Both the position numbers and the translations under genes were made by a program. A DNA stretch of 64,000 nucleotides from Denitratisoma sp. (GTDB lineage Bacteria > Pseudomonadota > Gammaproteobacteria > Burkholderiales > Rhodocyclaceae), in assembly GCA_032027165.1 (NCBI GenBank), contig JAVSMO010000001.1, forward strand, positions 2,100,181-2,164,180. The letters are read 5' to 3'. Each line of letters opens with the position of its first letter. Position 1 is the first letter of the stretch. Shown in pieces: positions 29,138 to 38,922 of the stretch. Below the pieces are notes generated by a model. It had not been told where the DNA came from, did no database searches, and worked only from the letters and a program-made list of their open reading frames with translations.

Positions 29138-31447
29138 ATGGCATTCCTCCGTTCAGCCTTGCTGGCCTTCTTTTGCATGGCCGCGGCATTGGCCGGCCTG
29201 ACGCCGGCATTCGCCCAGCGGAACGCCCCCGAAAACCTGAAGCGCGTGGCGCTTGTCATCGGCAATGGCGCCTACCCGGCTACGCCGCTGAAGAACCCGG
29301 TGAATGACGCTCGCGCCATTTCCCGGGCGCTCAAGGATCTCGGCTTCGACGTCACTCACCGCGAGAACCTGACGCAGAAGGCCATGGCGGACGTCATCCG
29401 CCAATTCGGCGCCCGCCTGACGCCGGGCACGGCTGCCGTCTTCTATTATGCCGGCCATGGCATGCAGGTGCAGGGGCGCAATTTCCTCATCCCGGTGGAC
29501 GCTGACGTGCAGGCAGAGGATGAAGTGCCCTACTCCACCATCGATGTCGGCCTGTTGCTGGGCAAGATGGAGCAGGCCAGAAGTCCGGCCAACATCGTCA
29601 TCCTCGACGCCTGCCGCGACAACCCCTTCGCACGCCGCTTCCGTCCCGCCAATACGGGCCTCGCGCAGATGGATGCACCCATCGGCACCCTGCTGGCCTA
29701 TGCCACCGCACCGGGCTCGGTTGCCCGCGATGGCGGCGGTGAAAACGGCGTCTATACCAAGCACCTGGTCGCCAACCTCAACACCGAAGGCCTCGCGGTG
29801 GAGCAGTTGTTCAAGCGCGTGCGCGTCGCTGTCGCCCAGGAAACGCGGGAAACCCAGGTTCCCTGGGAAAGCTCATCCTTGAAAGGGGAGTTCGTCTTCA
29901 AGGAAGCGCCTCGAAGCAAAGCCACCGCTTCACAGGACCAGATGATCGAGGAGGCCGTGCGTGCGGCAGCCGAGCGTGCGGCAGCCCTCACCGCCGAACG
30001 CATGGCACGCGAGCAGGCAAGCCGCCAGCCGGCACCGCAGCAGGACTCCCAAGTGGCACGCCAGGAAACGGAGCGCCTGGCGGCCGAGCGCGAGGCCTTG
30101 CGTCAGGAGCGCAGGAGCTTTGAGGCCGAGCGCGCAGCACAGCGCAGCGAAGCTGCCCGTGCCGATAACGGAAAGAAAGCGCCCCCGCCTGCGAAGGCGG
30201 CAGCAATCCGGCCACGGCCGGCGCCACAACCCGCCGCGGCGCCCCTGCGGGCCGGCGGCGCCAACCCCGAAGTGGGCGACAGCTGGACCTACCGCTATAC
30301 CGACGGCTACACCAAATCCGGCACCTTCACTGTGCGGATCACCGGCATCTCCGGCGAGGAGATCACGGACGAGGCGCGCATGGGCAACAACCGCCATATC
30401 GGCATCTTCACCCCCGGCCTGGCACTTTCCGGCCGCAGCTTCGGTGACACCAACGTGCGCGAAATCTCGCCCTACCTGCAAAGCCTCGGGCCCAACGAGC
30501 CGACGGCCGAATGGCGCAGCGTGAACATCATCACCGGGGAACAGCCCTTCACGGCCCACCTCGCCGGCACCGAGAGGGTCACGGTACCGGCCGGCACCTT
30601 CGAAGCGCGAAAAATCGTCATCGAGGGGACACAAGTATTGCGCGCCGCCTATGGCAACCCCTCGCGCACCTATACCGTCACTGCCTGGTACGCGCCCGCC
30701 GCCAAGCGCTTCGTCAAGCTGACCTTCTTTGCACCTTCCGCCGCCTATCCGGCCGAACAGGACACGATCGAACTGGTGGAAACCAACTTTGCCATGAACA
30801 TGGCCGCCGCACCCCAGCCGGTCCCTGCCGCCAAGCCGGCCGAGCCGCCGCGCACCGCATTCTTCGGCAGACCAGCAGCCGGGGGCAGCGGCGGGTCGCT
30901 GGACAAGGCCGGCCTGCCCAAGCCAGGCGACAACTGGACCTACCGCTATTCAGACGGTTACGGGAAAGCCGGCACCTTCACTGTGCGTGTCACCGGTGCC
31001 TCGGGCGAGGAAATTTCCGACGAGGCACGCATGGGCAACAACCGCCATGTCGGGAACTTCGCCCCCGGCGTGGCGCTGTCCGGCCGCAGCTTCGGTGGCA
31101 CCACGGTGCGCGAGATCTCGCCCTACCTGCAGAGCCTCGGACCTAACGAGCCGACGGCCGAATGGCGCAACATCAGCATTCTGACCGGCGAACAGCCCTT
31201 CGCGGCCCACCTCGCCGGCAGCGAGACGGTCACGGTGCCGGCCGGTACCTTCGAGACGCGGAAACTCGTCATCCAAGGCACGCAAGTGATGCGCGCCGCC
31301 TACGGCAACCCCTCGCGCACCTTTACCGTCACCGTCTGGTACGCACCGGCCGTTAAGCGCTTCGTCAAGCTGACCTTTTATGCCCCCCACGCCGCTTATC
31401 CAGCCGAACAGGACACGGTAGAACTGGTGGAATTCAAGGTGGATTGA
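29138..31447 (+). CDS. Exported caspase-family protein (peptidase C14) with coiled coil and two repeat domains
   Basis: This 769-residue protein has a signal peptide (to about residue 26, AFA-QRN) and a caspase domain (33-260) with catalytic His107 (YYAGHGMQ) and Cys159 (ILDACRDNPF). A charged Ala/Glu/Arg coiled coil (about 270-345) and a Pro-rich linker follow, then two copies of a ~175-residue domain (about 376-548 and 592-769) that begin GDxWTYRYxDGY and include REISPYLQSLGPNEPTAEW and VTVPAGTFE. The repeat domain is not one I can name. Its paralogue lies downstream and the divergent cyclase upstream. The signal peptide implies periplasmic or surface action. Good ribosome-binding site GGGG before ATG. 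Confidence 0.85.
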   Translation: MAFLRSALLAFFCMAAALAGLTPAFAQRNAPENLKRVALVIGNGAYPATPLKNPVNDARAISRALKDLGFDVTHRENLTQKAMADVIRQFGARLTPGTAAVFYYAGHGMQVQGRNFLIPVDADVQAEDEVPYSTIDVGLLLGKMEQARSPANIVILDACRDNPFARRFRPANTGLAQMDAPIGTLLAYATAPGSVARDGGGENGVYTKHLVANLNTEGLAVEQLFKRVRVAVAQETRETQVPWESSSLKGEFVFKEAPRSKATASQDQMIEEAVRAAAERAAALTAERMAREQASRQPAPQQDSQVARQETERLAAEREALRQERRSFEAERAAQRSEAARADNGKKAPPPAKAAAIRPRPAPQPAAAPLRAGGANPEVGDSWTYRYTDGYTKSGTFTVRITGISGEEITDEARMGNNRHIGIFTPGLALSGRSFGDTNVREISPYLQSLGPNEPTAEWRSVNIITGEQPFTAHLAGTERVTVPAGTFEARKIVIEGTQVLRAAYGNPSRTYTVTAWYAPAAKRFVKLTFFAPSAAYPAEQDTIELVETNFAMNMAAAPQPVPAAKPAEPPRTAFFGRPAAGGSGGSLDKAGLPKPGDNWTYRYSDGYGKAGTFTVRVTGASGEEISDEARMGNNRHVGNFAPGVALSGRSFGGTTVREISPYLQSLGPNEPTAEWRNISILTGEQPFAAHLAGSETVTVPAGTFETRKLVIQGTQVMRAAYGNPSRTFTVTVWYAPAVKRFVKLTFYAPHAAYPAEQDTVELVEFKVD

Positions 31448-31467
31448 TATCGACTTCGGGAGATCCT

Positions 31468-31648
31468 ATGTCCATTCGCCCTGTACAGGATCTTGTTGCC
31501 GGGACTGCTGGCCCTGACGACGATTCAGGTTGCAACATATGGTTCGGAGCACGCGGAAATCGCCGGCAAGGCGAGCCTAAGCAAGTTCATGCACGCTGTC
31601 ATCTTCTGCCCCTTCGCCGGCCACACCGAGTTGTGGAATATCGTCTGA
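31468..31648 (+). pseudogene. Frameshifted small exported protein between the two caspase genes
   Basis: An ATG at 31468 has GGGAG six bases upstream and starts MSIRP. In the next frame, from about 31479, runs LYRILLPGLLALTTIQVA, a plausible signal peptide core, followed by TYGSEHAEIAGKASLSKFMH and AVIFCPFAGHTELWNIV, ending TGA at 31646-31648. Dropping one C in the CCC at 31478-31480 would join the two into a ~59-residue exported protein. The intact ATG frame (62 residues to 31653) is Arg-rich and not protein-like. It is either a recent frameshift or a sequencing error. Family unknown. Confidence 0.45.
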
Positions 31649-31658
31649 CCTGACCTGC

Positions 31659-33905
31659 ATGCGAGGGGCCGCCATGCCGCCGTTCGTAGCCTTCGCAAAC
31701 ATACTGTGCGCCGCCTTCGCCCTGATGGCGGCGCTGCTGCTTTCGGGGCCGGCCGAGGCGGCAACGTTTTCCGGCAAGCGCATCGCCCTGGTAATCGGCA
31801 ACGGGAAATATCCCACTGCGCCCCTGAAGAACCCGGTCAACGACGCACGCGCCATGGCGAAGAGCCTCAAGGAACTCGGCTTCGAGGTGACCTTGCGGGA
31901 AAATTCGAGCCAGCGCGACCTGGCTGCGGCGGTCCGACAGTTCGGCTCCTCCATCACCCCCGGCTCGACCGCCGTGTTCTACTTCGCCGGCCACGGCATG
32001 CAGGTGAAAGGCCGCAACTACCTGGTGCCGACCGACGCCGACATCCAACTCGAGGACGAAGTGCCCTACTCGACCATCGACGTCAGCCTGGTGCTGGACA
32101 AGATGGAAGTCGGCAAGAGCGCCGTCAACATCGTGATTCTCGACGCCTGCCGCAACAACCCCTTTGCGCGCCGCTTCCGCTCCTCCGGCACTGGCCTCGC
32201 CCAGATGGATGCCCCCATCGGCACTCTGATCGCCTTCGCAACTGCCCCAGGCTCGGTCGCCCAGGACGGCACGGGGGAGAATGGTATCTACACCAAGCAT
32301 CTCTTGGAGAGCATCGCCATGCCCGGCCTGCCTGTCGAGCAGATGTTCAAGCGCGTGCGCGTCGGCGTGGCGAGGGACACCAACGAGGCGCAGGTCCCCT
32401 GGGAAAGTTCTTCCATGAAGGGCGATTTCGTCTTCCGCGAAGCCGCACCCCAGCAAACCGCCTCGCAGGACAAGTTGATCGAGGAGGCAGTGCGTGCAGC
32501 CGCCGAGCGCGCTGCCTCGCTCACCGCCGAGCGCATGGCGCGCGAGCAGGCGGAGCGCCAGCCCAGGAACGACCAGGCCAGAGCCGAGCAGGAGGCGCTC
32601 TTCGCCGAGCGAGAAAGGCTGCTGCGCGAGCGCGAGCGCCTAGCTGCGGAAAACGAGGCGCTCCGCCGCCAGGCTGCTCAGGCGCCTGCACCGGTTGCGC
32701 TCACTGCACCGACACCGGCTGTGCAATGGCCCGCAAACGCTCCGAAAACAGCTCCAGGCAACCGCCCCACCGTGGGCGACCGCTGGACCTACCGCTACTC
32801 GGACGGCTACGAAAAGAAGGGCACCTTTACGGTGAGAATAACCACCGCCACCGATTCCTCCATCACCGATGAAGTGGTCATCGGCCGATCAAGACTGAGT
32901 GCCAGCTTCGAACCCGGAATGGAATGGGCGTCCCGCAATCTGGACGGCTATTCCCTGCGAGAAATCTCACCCTACCTGCTGAGCCTCGGGCCCGCAGAGC
33001 CAACGGAGGCCTGGAGCAACATCTCCTTGGGCGGAAACGCTTTCACAGCCCGGCCGGCTGGAACGGAAAGCATCACGGTGCCCGCCGGCAGCTTCGAGGC
33101 ACGCAAAATCGTGCTGAAGGGGGAGCAGGTATACCTTGGTTCGAGAACCCGCCCCCTGACAATTACGATCTGGTATTCCCCTTCCGTCAAGCGCTATGTC
33201 AAGATGAGCTTTCATTCGGAAGACAAGTGGGGCGGAGGCGGGGATCGCGACGAAATCGTGCTGATTGAAACCGGCTTTCCCGTGAGTGCGGGCATGTCAT
33301 CCGCCGTGTCCGGGACAGCAGGTAAGTCTGCAACCGCGTTTGCCAGCTTGGCCCCCACAGGCGGGAGCACCGCTGCCGCTGGTTTTCCCAAGGTTGGCGA
33401 CACATGGACCTACCGCTTCTCGGATATCTACGGCAAGTCGGAAACCTACACGGTGCAGGTCACCGCCGCATCCACCGGCGAGATCACGGATGAAGCACGC
33501 TTGGGCAAAGCGCGCCATGCTGCGTCCTTCGAGCCCGGACTGGAACTTGCCGACCGCAAGCTGGGGAATCTTGCTCTTCGCGAAGTCTCGCCCTATTTGC
33601 TGAGCCACGGGCCCTTGCGAGACAAGCCGGAATGGAAATCATTGAAGATTTTTGACAGCAGCCCGCCATTCACGGCCAAGCTCGCCGGCAAGGAAACGAT
33701 CACTGTGCCGGCCGGCAGCTTCGAGGCAGAGAAATTGGTCATCGAGGGCAACCGATACCGATGGGCAAACAACCCGTCAGGCGGCTCCGATTCTTATAGT
33801 TTGACAGTCTGGTATGCCCCTATTGCCAAGCGGTACGTCAAGATCAGGATCCATGGTCGGAACGACAATGAAACCATCGAGCTTACGGGCATGAAGCTCG
33901 ATTAA
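31659..33905 (+). CDS. Exported caspase-family protein, paralogue of the upstream gene
   Basis: This 748-residue protein has the same layout as its neighbour: signal peptide (to about 35, AEA-ATF), caspase domain with His112 (YFAGHGMQ) and Cys164 (ILDACRNNPF), a coiled coil (about 270-345), and two repeat domains (about 370-550 and 577-748). The caspase part is highly similar to the upstream protein, while the repeat domains have diverged more, so this is an older tandem duplication. Both catalytic residues are kept in both copies. ATG 31674 is an alternative start. It converges with argJ, one base apart. Confidence 0.84.
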   Translation: MRGAAMPPFVAFANILCAAFALMAALLLSGPAEAATFSGKRIALVIGNGKYPTAPLKNPVNDARAMAKSLKELGFEVTLRENSSQRDLAAAVRQFGSSITPGSTAVFYFAGHGMQVKGRNYLVPTDADIQLEDEVPYSTIDVSLVLDKMEVGKSAVNIVILDACRNNPFARRFRSSGTGLAQMDAPIGTLIAFATAPGSVAQDGTGENGIYTKHLLESIAMPGLPVEQMFKRVRVGVARDTNEAQVPWESSSMKGDFVFREAAPQQTASQDKLIEEAVRAAAERAASLTAERMAREQAERQPRNDQARAEQEALFAERERLLRERERLAAENEALRRQAAQAPAPVALTAPTPAVQWPANAPKTAPGNRPTVGDRWTYRYSDGYEKKGTFTVRITTATDSSITDEVVIGRSRLSASFEPGMEWASRNLDGYSLREISPYLLSLGPAEPTEAWSNISLGGNAFTARPAGTESITVPAGSFEARKIVLKGEQVYLGSRTRPLTITIWYSPSVKRYVKMSFHSEDKWGGGGDRDEIVLIETGFPVSAGMSSAVSGTAGKSATAFASLAPTGGSTAAAGFPKVGDTWTYRFSDIYGKSETYTVQVTAASTGEITDEARLGKARHAASFEPGLELADRKLGNLALREVSPYLLSHGPLRDKPEWKSLKIFDSSPPFTAKLAGKETITVPAGSFEAEKLVIEGNRYRWANNPSGGSDSYSLTVWYAPIAKRYVKIRIHGRNDNETIELTGMKLD

Positions 33906-33906
33906 A

Positions 33907-35133
33907 TCAGCTGCGGTAGTCCGCGTTGATTTTTACGTAGTCGTAGGAAAAATCGCAGGTCCACACCGTCGCCTGCGCGTCGCCGCGGGCGAGGTCGACG
34001 CGGACGGCGATTTCGGCCTGTTCCATGACCCGGGCACCATCCTCCTCGCGGTAGCTCGCCGCCCTGCCGCCGTTCTCCGACACCAGCACCTCGTCCAGCC
34101 AAAGCCTGACGCGGGTGACGTCAAGGTCACCGATCCCGGCATTGCCGATGGCGGCGAGAATGCGGCCAAGGTTGGGGTCGGAGGCGAAGAAGGCGGTCTT
34201 CACCAGCGGCGAGTGAGCGATGGCGTAACCGACCGCCTTGCACTCGGCGGAATCGCGCCCGCCGCGCACCTCGATGGTCATGAACTTGGTGGCGCCCTCG
34301 CCGTCGCGCACGATGGCCTGGGCCAGTTCCGCCGCCACGGCGGTGACGGCTTCCTTCAGCGCAGCGTAGTCGGACGAGGCCGCATCGGCGAGCGGCACGT
34401 TGCCGGCCTTGCCCGAGGCGATCAGCACGAAGGAATCGTTGGTCGAAGTGTCGCCGTCGACGGTGACGCAATTGAAGGAGGCGTCGGCCGCTTCGCGCAC
34501 CAGTCGCTGCAGCAAGGCCGGTGCGACCGCCGCATCGGTGGCGACGAAGCCGAGCATGGTGGCCATGTTCGGGCGGATCATGCCGGCGCCCTTGGCGATG
34601 CCGGTGACGGTGACCGCCGTGCCGCCGAGACTGACTTTTCTCGACGCCGCCTTGGGCAGGGTGTCGGTGGTCATGATCGCCTCGGCGGCGGCAGCCCAAT
34701 TGTCCTCGCGGAGATCGGCCGCGCTGGCGGGAAGCCCAGCCTCGATGCGCTCGACCGGCAGCGGCTCCATGATGACGCCGGTGGAAAATGGCAGCACCTG
34801 CGCCGGCGTGCAGCCGAGCAGCCGCGCCGCGGCCGCACAGGTGGCGCGCGCCGCCTGCAGGCCGGGCTCGCCAGTGCCGGCGTTGGCGATGCCGGTGTTG
34901 ACAACGAGGGCGCGGATCATGTCGCCCTGCAGGTGCTCTCGGCAAACGAGCACCGGGGCGGCGCAGAAGCGGTTCTGCGTAAACACGCCAGCCACCGCGG
35001 CACCTTCGTCGAGGCGGATCAGCAGCAAGTCGCGGCGATTGGCCTTGCGGATGCCGGCCTGGGCGATGCCCAGCGCTACGCCGGCAATGGGAAGCAGTTC
35101 TGCGGAAACGGGCGGATTCAGATTGACGGGCAT
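33907..35133 (-). CDS. argJ: Bifunctional glutamate N-acetyltransferase / amino-acid acetyltransferase
   Basis: This 408-residue proenzyme recycles the acetyl group from N-acetylornithine to glutamate in arginine synthesis. It cleaves itself before Thr192 in NMATMLGF, which then becomes the N-terminal nucleophile of the beta chain. Other landmarks are [10 protein letters not shown]-like [12 protein letters not shown] and [12 protein letters not shown]. It lies 19 bases after secA. Residues [11 protein letters not shown] are encoded by a near-perfect copy of the dispersed motif. Confidence 0.96.
   Translation of the reverse strand: MPVNLNPPVSAELLPIAGVALGIAQAGIRKANRRDLLLIRLDEGAAVAGVFTQNRFCAAPVLVCREHLQGDMIRALVVNTGIANAGTGEPGLQAARATCAAAARLLGCTPAQVLPFSTGVIMEPLPVERIEAGLPASAADLREDNWAAAAEAIMTTDTLPKAASRKVSLGGTAVTVTGIAKGAGMIRPNMATMLGFVATDAAVAPALLQRLVREAADASFNCVTVDGDTSTNDSFVLIASGKAGNVPLADAASSDYAALKEAVTAVAAELAQAIVRDGEGATKFMTIEVRGGRDSAECKAVGYAIAHSPLVKTAFFASDPNLGRILAAIGNAGIGDLDVTRVRLWLDEVLVSENGGRAASYREEDGARVMEQAEIAVRVDLARGDAQATVWTCDFSYDYVKINADYRS
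34615..34638 (-). repeat. Dispersed 24-base motif, copy in argJ
   Basis: Left half AAAGTCAGTC and right half ACGGCG are exact, with TCGGCGGC between. Sense orientation; encodes KVSLGGTA, the same peptide pattern as in TrpC. Confidence 0.8.
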
Positions 35134-35152
35134 GGTCTCGTCGCGCCCAACG

Positions 35153-37864
35153 TCAGCTCAACTTGCCGTGGCAGTGCTTGTACTTCTTGCCCGAACCGCA
35201 GGGGCAGGGGTCGTTGCGGCCGACTTTCTGCACCTGCCGCACCGGCTGAGGCGGTTTTTCCGCTTCGGCCGCGGTGCCGAGGGCTTCGTCGTAGTCGGCG
35301 TGGTGGTACTGCACGTTCTCCACCGCAGGCTGCGGCTCGCTCTCTTCGATCTGGTCCTGGGAGCGGATCTCGACCGTCATGAGCAGCTTGGTAACTTCGT
35401 TGCGGATCGTCTGCAGCAGGCCCTCGAACAGCTCGAAGGCCTCACGCTTGTATTCCTGCTTCGGGTTCTTCTGTGCATAGCCGCGCAGGTGGATGCCCTG
35501 GCGCAGATGGTCTAGCGCCGCCAGATGCTCGCGCCAGTGCGTGTCCAGGCTCTGCAGCATCATGTTGCGCTCGAAGTGGTGGAAGGGCTCACCCCCCACC
35601 AGTTCAACCTTCTCGGCGTAGCGTCTGTCGGCTTCGTCAAGGATGCGGCGGACGATATCGTCATCCGAAAGATTCGGCTCCGCCTTGAGCCACTCGCCGA
35701 TCGGCAGCTGCAACTGGTAGTCGGCGGACAGCGCCGCTTCCGCGCCGGCGATGTCCCACTGCTCCTCGACGCTGTCGGCGGGCACGTAGGTGCGGAAGGT
35801 GTCGTGCAGCACGCCCTGGCGCATGGCCGTGATGGTCTCGGAGATGTCGTCCGTCTCCAGCAGCTCGTTGCGTTGCTGATAGATCACCTTGCGCTGGTCG
35901 TTGGCGACGTCGTCGTACTCCAGGAGCTGCTTGCGGATGTCGAAGTTGCGCTGTTCGACTTTGCGCTGGGCCGATTCGAGCGAGCGCGTTACCAGCGGAT
36001 GCTCGATGGCCTCGCCCTCCGGCATCTTCAGGCGCACCATGATGGCGTTGAGCCGCTCGCCGGCGAAGATGCGCAGCAGCGGGTCCTCCAGCGACAGGTA
36101 GAAGCGGCTGGAGCCGGGGTCGCCTTGGCGGCCGGCACGCCCCCGCAGCTGGTTGTCGATGCGTCGCGACTCATGCCGTTCGGAGCCGATGATGTGCAGG
36201 CCGCCGGCCTTCACCACCTGCTCGTGCAGCGCCTGCCATTCGCTTCTCAGCTGGGCACTGCGGGCTTCCCGCTCAGCCTCGGACAACGCCCCCTCGGCGA
36301 GAAGGGCGTCGACCTGCTTCTCGACGTTGCCGCCGAGCACGATGTCGGTGCCTCGGCCGGCCATGTTGGTGGCGATGGTGATCATGCCGGGCCGGCCGGC
36401 CTGGGCGACGATCAACGCCTCACGGGCGTGCTGCTTGGCGTTGAGCACCTGGTGCGGGAGCCCCTCCTTGGCCAGCATGCCGGCGAGCAGCTCGGAGTTC
36501 TCGATCGAAGTGGTGCCGACCAGCACCGGCTGGCCGCGCTGGTGGCAGTCGCGGATGTCGGCGATGATGGCGCGGTGTTTCTCCGGCGCGGTGCGATAGA
36601 CCTGGTCCATTCGGTCGTCGCGGACCATCGGCTGGTTGGTCGGGATGACCACCGTCTCCAGATTGTAGATCTGATGGAATTCGTAGGCTTCCGTGTCGGC
36701 CGTGCCGGTCATGCCGGCGAGCTTGCCGTACATGCGGAAATAGTTCTGGAAGGTGATCGAGGCGAGCGTCTGGTTCTCGTTCTGGATCGCCACGCCCTCC
36801 TTTGCCTCGACGGCCTGGTGCAGACCGTCGGACCAGCGCCGGCCCGGCATCAGACGACCGGTAAACTCGTCGACGATGACGATTTCGCCGTTCTGGGATA
36901 CGTAATGCTGGTCGCGGTGGAACAGGCTGTGGGCGCGCAATGCGGCATAAAGGTGGTGCATGAGCAGGATGTTGCCCGGCTCGTAAAGGCTGCTGCCCGC
37001 CGGCAGCATGCCCATGCGGGCGAGGATTTCCTCGGCATGCTCGTGGCCGGCTTCCGACAGCAGCACCGAGTGGGCCTTTTCGTCCACCCAGTAGTCCCCT
37101 TCGCCCTTTTCCTCCTTCTGCCGGGTGAGCAGCGGCGCCACCTGGTTCATGCGCACGTAGAGGTCGGTGTGATCCTCGGCCTGGCCGGAGATGATCAGCG
37201 GCGTGCGCGCCTCGTCGATGAGGATGGAGTCGACTTCGTCGACGATGGCGTAGTTGAGCTTTTTCTGCACCCGGTCCTTGACCGAGTAGACCATGTTGTC
37301 GCGAAGGTAGTCGAAGCCGAATTCGTTGTTGGTGCCGTAGGTGATGTCGGCGGCGTAGGCGGTCTGCTTCTCCTCGTGCGGCATCTGCGAGAGGTTGACG
37401 CCGACGCTCATGCCGAGGAAGCGGTAGAGCTTGCCCATCCATTCGGCGTCGCGCGAAGCCAGATAATCGTTCACCGTGACGACGTGCACCCCGGTGCCGG
37501 GCAGCGCATTCAGGTAGGCCGGCAGCGTGGCTACCAGTGTCTTGCCCTCGCCGGTGCGCATCTCGGCGATCTTGCCGTCGTGCAGCACCATGCCGCCGAT
37601 CATCTGGACGTCGAAGTGACGCATGCCGAGGACGCGTTTGCCCGCTTCCCGGACCACGGCAAAGGCCTCCGGCAGCAGGTCGTCGAGTTTCGTGCCGGCA
37701 GCCAGCTTCTGGCGGAACTCGTCGGTCTTGCCGCGCAGCTGATCGTCGGAGAGCGCGCTGATGGCCGGTTCGAGTGCGTTGATGGCGCGCACGGCGTGCC
37801 CATACTGGCGGATCAGCCGGTCGTTGCGGCTGCCGAATATCTTCTTGAGGAGGCCGGGAATCAT
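35153..37864 (-). CDS. secA: Preprotein translocase ATPase SecA
   Basis: This 903-residue motor drives unfolded preproteins through SecYEG. Walker A is in [12 protein letters not shown], the DEAD-type box is [20 protein letters not shown], and the second nucleotide domain has [14 protein letters not shown] and [20 protein letters not shown]. The C-terminal zinc motif [18 protein letters not shown], which binds SecB, is complete. It is downstream of the M23 peptidase and upstream of argJ on the same strand. Confidence 0.98.
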   Translation of the reverse strand: MIPGLLKKIFGSRNDRLIRQYGHAVRAINALEPAISALSDDQLRGKTDEFRQKLAAGTKLDDLLPEAFAVVREAGKRVLGMRHFDVQMIGGMVLHDGKIAEMRTGEGKTLVATLPAYLNALPGTGVHVVTVNDYLASRDAEWMGKLYRFLGMSVGVNLSQMPHEEKQTAYAADITYGTNNEFGFDYLRDNMVYSVKDRVQKKLNYAIVDEVDSILIDEARTPLIISGQAEDHTDLYVRMNQVAPLLTRQKEEKGEGDYWVDEKAHSVLLSEAGHEHAEEILARMGMLPAGSSLYEPGNILLMHHLYAALRAHSLFHRDQHYVSQNGEIVIVDEFTGRLMPGRRWSDGLHQAVEAKEGVAIQNENQTLASITFQNYFRMYGKLAGMTGTADTEAYEFHQIYNLETVVIPTNQPMVRDDRMDQVYRTAPEKHRAIIADIRDCHQRGQPVLVGTTSIENSELLAGMLAKEGLPHQVLNAKQHAREALIVAQAGRPGMITIATNMAGRGTDIVLGGNVEKQVDALLAEGALSEAEREARSAQLRSEWQALHEQVVKAGGLHIIGSERHESRRIDNQLRGRAGRQGDPGSSRFYLSLEDPLLRIFAGERLNAIMVRLKMPEGEAIEHPLVTRSLESAQRKVEQRNFDIRKQLLEYDDVANDQRKVIYQQRNELLETDDISETITAMRQGVLHDTFRTYVPADSVEEQWDIAGAEAALSADYQLQLPIGEWLKAEPNLSDDDIVRRILDEADRRYAEKVELVGGEPFHHFERNMMLQSLDTHWREHLAALDHLRQGIHLRGYAQKNPKQEYKREAFELFEGLLQTIRNEVTKLLMTVEIRSQDQIEESEPQPAVENVQYHHADYDEALGTAAEAEKPPQPVRQVQKVGRNDPCPCGSGKKYKHCHGKLS

Positions 37865-37898
37865 GCGGGAACGCGGGGGGCGTCTGGAAAAAAGACAA

Positions 37899-37907
37899 AT
37901 TTTACCA
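37899..37907 (-). promoter_or_regulatory. Extended -10 element upstream of secA
   Basis: TGGTAAAAT fits an extended -10 (TGn plus TAAAAT), about 35 bases before the secA start. The same ATGGTAAAATT string lies upstream of lpxC. No clear -35 is seen. Confidence 0.4.
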
Positions 37908-37945
37908 TGCCGCCTCCGGCCGGGCGGCTGGCCAGGACGGCACCA

Positions 37946-38899
37946 CTACTTGCGACGAGCTGAGGCCAGCTTCTGCTGCTTCTGCTGTTGGGCGTTCTGC
38001 AGGAAGCGGTTGGGATTCTGCGCGGCGCCTTTGAAACGGACCTCGAAATGCAGGTGCGGGCCGGTGGAACGTCCGGTCGAACCCACTTCGGCAACCTTCT
38101 GGCCTCGCTTGACCAGGGCACCCTGCTTCACGAGCAGCCTGGAGGCATGGGCATAGCGGGTGATCAGGTCGTTGCCGTGGTCGATCTCGATCAGGTTGCC
38201 GTACTGGGGATGGCGCTCGGACGTCACTACGATGCCGGCGGCGGCGGCGACAATCGGCGTGCCCGTCTCGGCAATGAAGTCGATGCCTTCGTGCATGGCC
38301 TGTTCGCCGGTGAAGGGGTCGATGCGCCAGCCGAAGCCCGAAGCGTTCCATTGCGCTTCGACCGGCAAGGCCGTCGGCAACTGGTTTCTTTTCACCCGTT
38401 CGTCCATCAGTTCGGACTCGATCAGGCCGAGATAATCGGTCTTCGACTCCAGCTGCCTGGAGAGCTGGTCAAGCTGGCGCTGCAGGTCTTCCGCCGTCAG
38501 CGGCTTGGTCGGCGCGATCAAGGGGCCGCCTTGCCCGGACTTGTCGACCGGCTTGGAATCAAGCATTTTGATGCCGGAAAGCTGGCCCAGCCGCTCGCCG
38601 AGAGTATCCAGGCGCATCAGTTGGGCCTGCATCTGGCCGAGACGGACGGCCATCGCGTTCAGGTTTTCCCGCATGAAGTCCTGTGTCTTCTGGGTTTCCT
38701 GCTCGCGCACGCTCATCAACAGGCTCTGCAGGAAGGGCAAGCGCACCTCCGCCGCATGGCGCACGGTGACGTAGGAAAACAGCGAAGACACGGCCAGCAC
38801 CGTCAGCACGAAGCCAACGACGGCCAGCACAAGGTGCTTGGCGGTAATCGTGATGGTTCTGGCAGTTGCCAGTCGGTCGGAGACGAGAATAATATGCAC
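37946..38899 (-). CDS. M23-family metallopeptidase (LytM domain)
   Basis: This 317-residue inner-membrane protein has a short cytoplasmic start, one membrane helix (about 23-45), a periplasmic coiled-coil region (about 65-165) and a C-terminal M23 domain with zinc/catalytic residues His203 and Asp207 (HEGIDF) and HLH (282-284, STGPHLHFE). It either cuts peptidoglycan cross-links or activates amidases. All metal ligands are present, so it is probably an active enzyme. This gene sits beside secA and the DUF721 gene in many betaproteobacteria. Confidence 0.9.
   Translation of the reverse strand: MHIILVSDRLATARTITITAKHLVLAVVGFVLTVLAVSSLFSYVTVRHAAEVRLPFLQSLLMSVREQETQKTQDFMRENLNAMAVRLGQMQAQLMRLDTLGERLGQLSGIKMLDSKPVDKSGQGGPLIAPTKPLTAEDLQRQLDQLSRQLESKTDYLGLIESELMDERVKRNQLPTALPVEAQWNASGFGWRIDPFTGEQAMHEGIDFIAETGTPIVAAAAGIVVTSERHPQYGNLIEIDHGNDLITRYAHASRLLVKQGALVKRGQKVAEVGSTGRSTGPHLHFEVRFKGAAQNPNRFLQNAQQQKQQKLASARRK
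38866..38893 (+). promoter_or_regulatory. Candidate promoter for the DciA-like gene
   Basis: TTGCCA (38866-38871) and AATAAT (38888-38893) are 16 bases apart, inside the start of the divergent M23 gene. This is needed because only 23 bases separate the two start codons. Confidence 0.45.
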
Positions 38900-38922
38900 G
38901 CCGTCCCTCCAAAAAATCTCAA

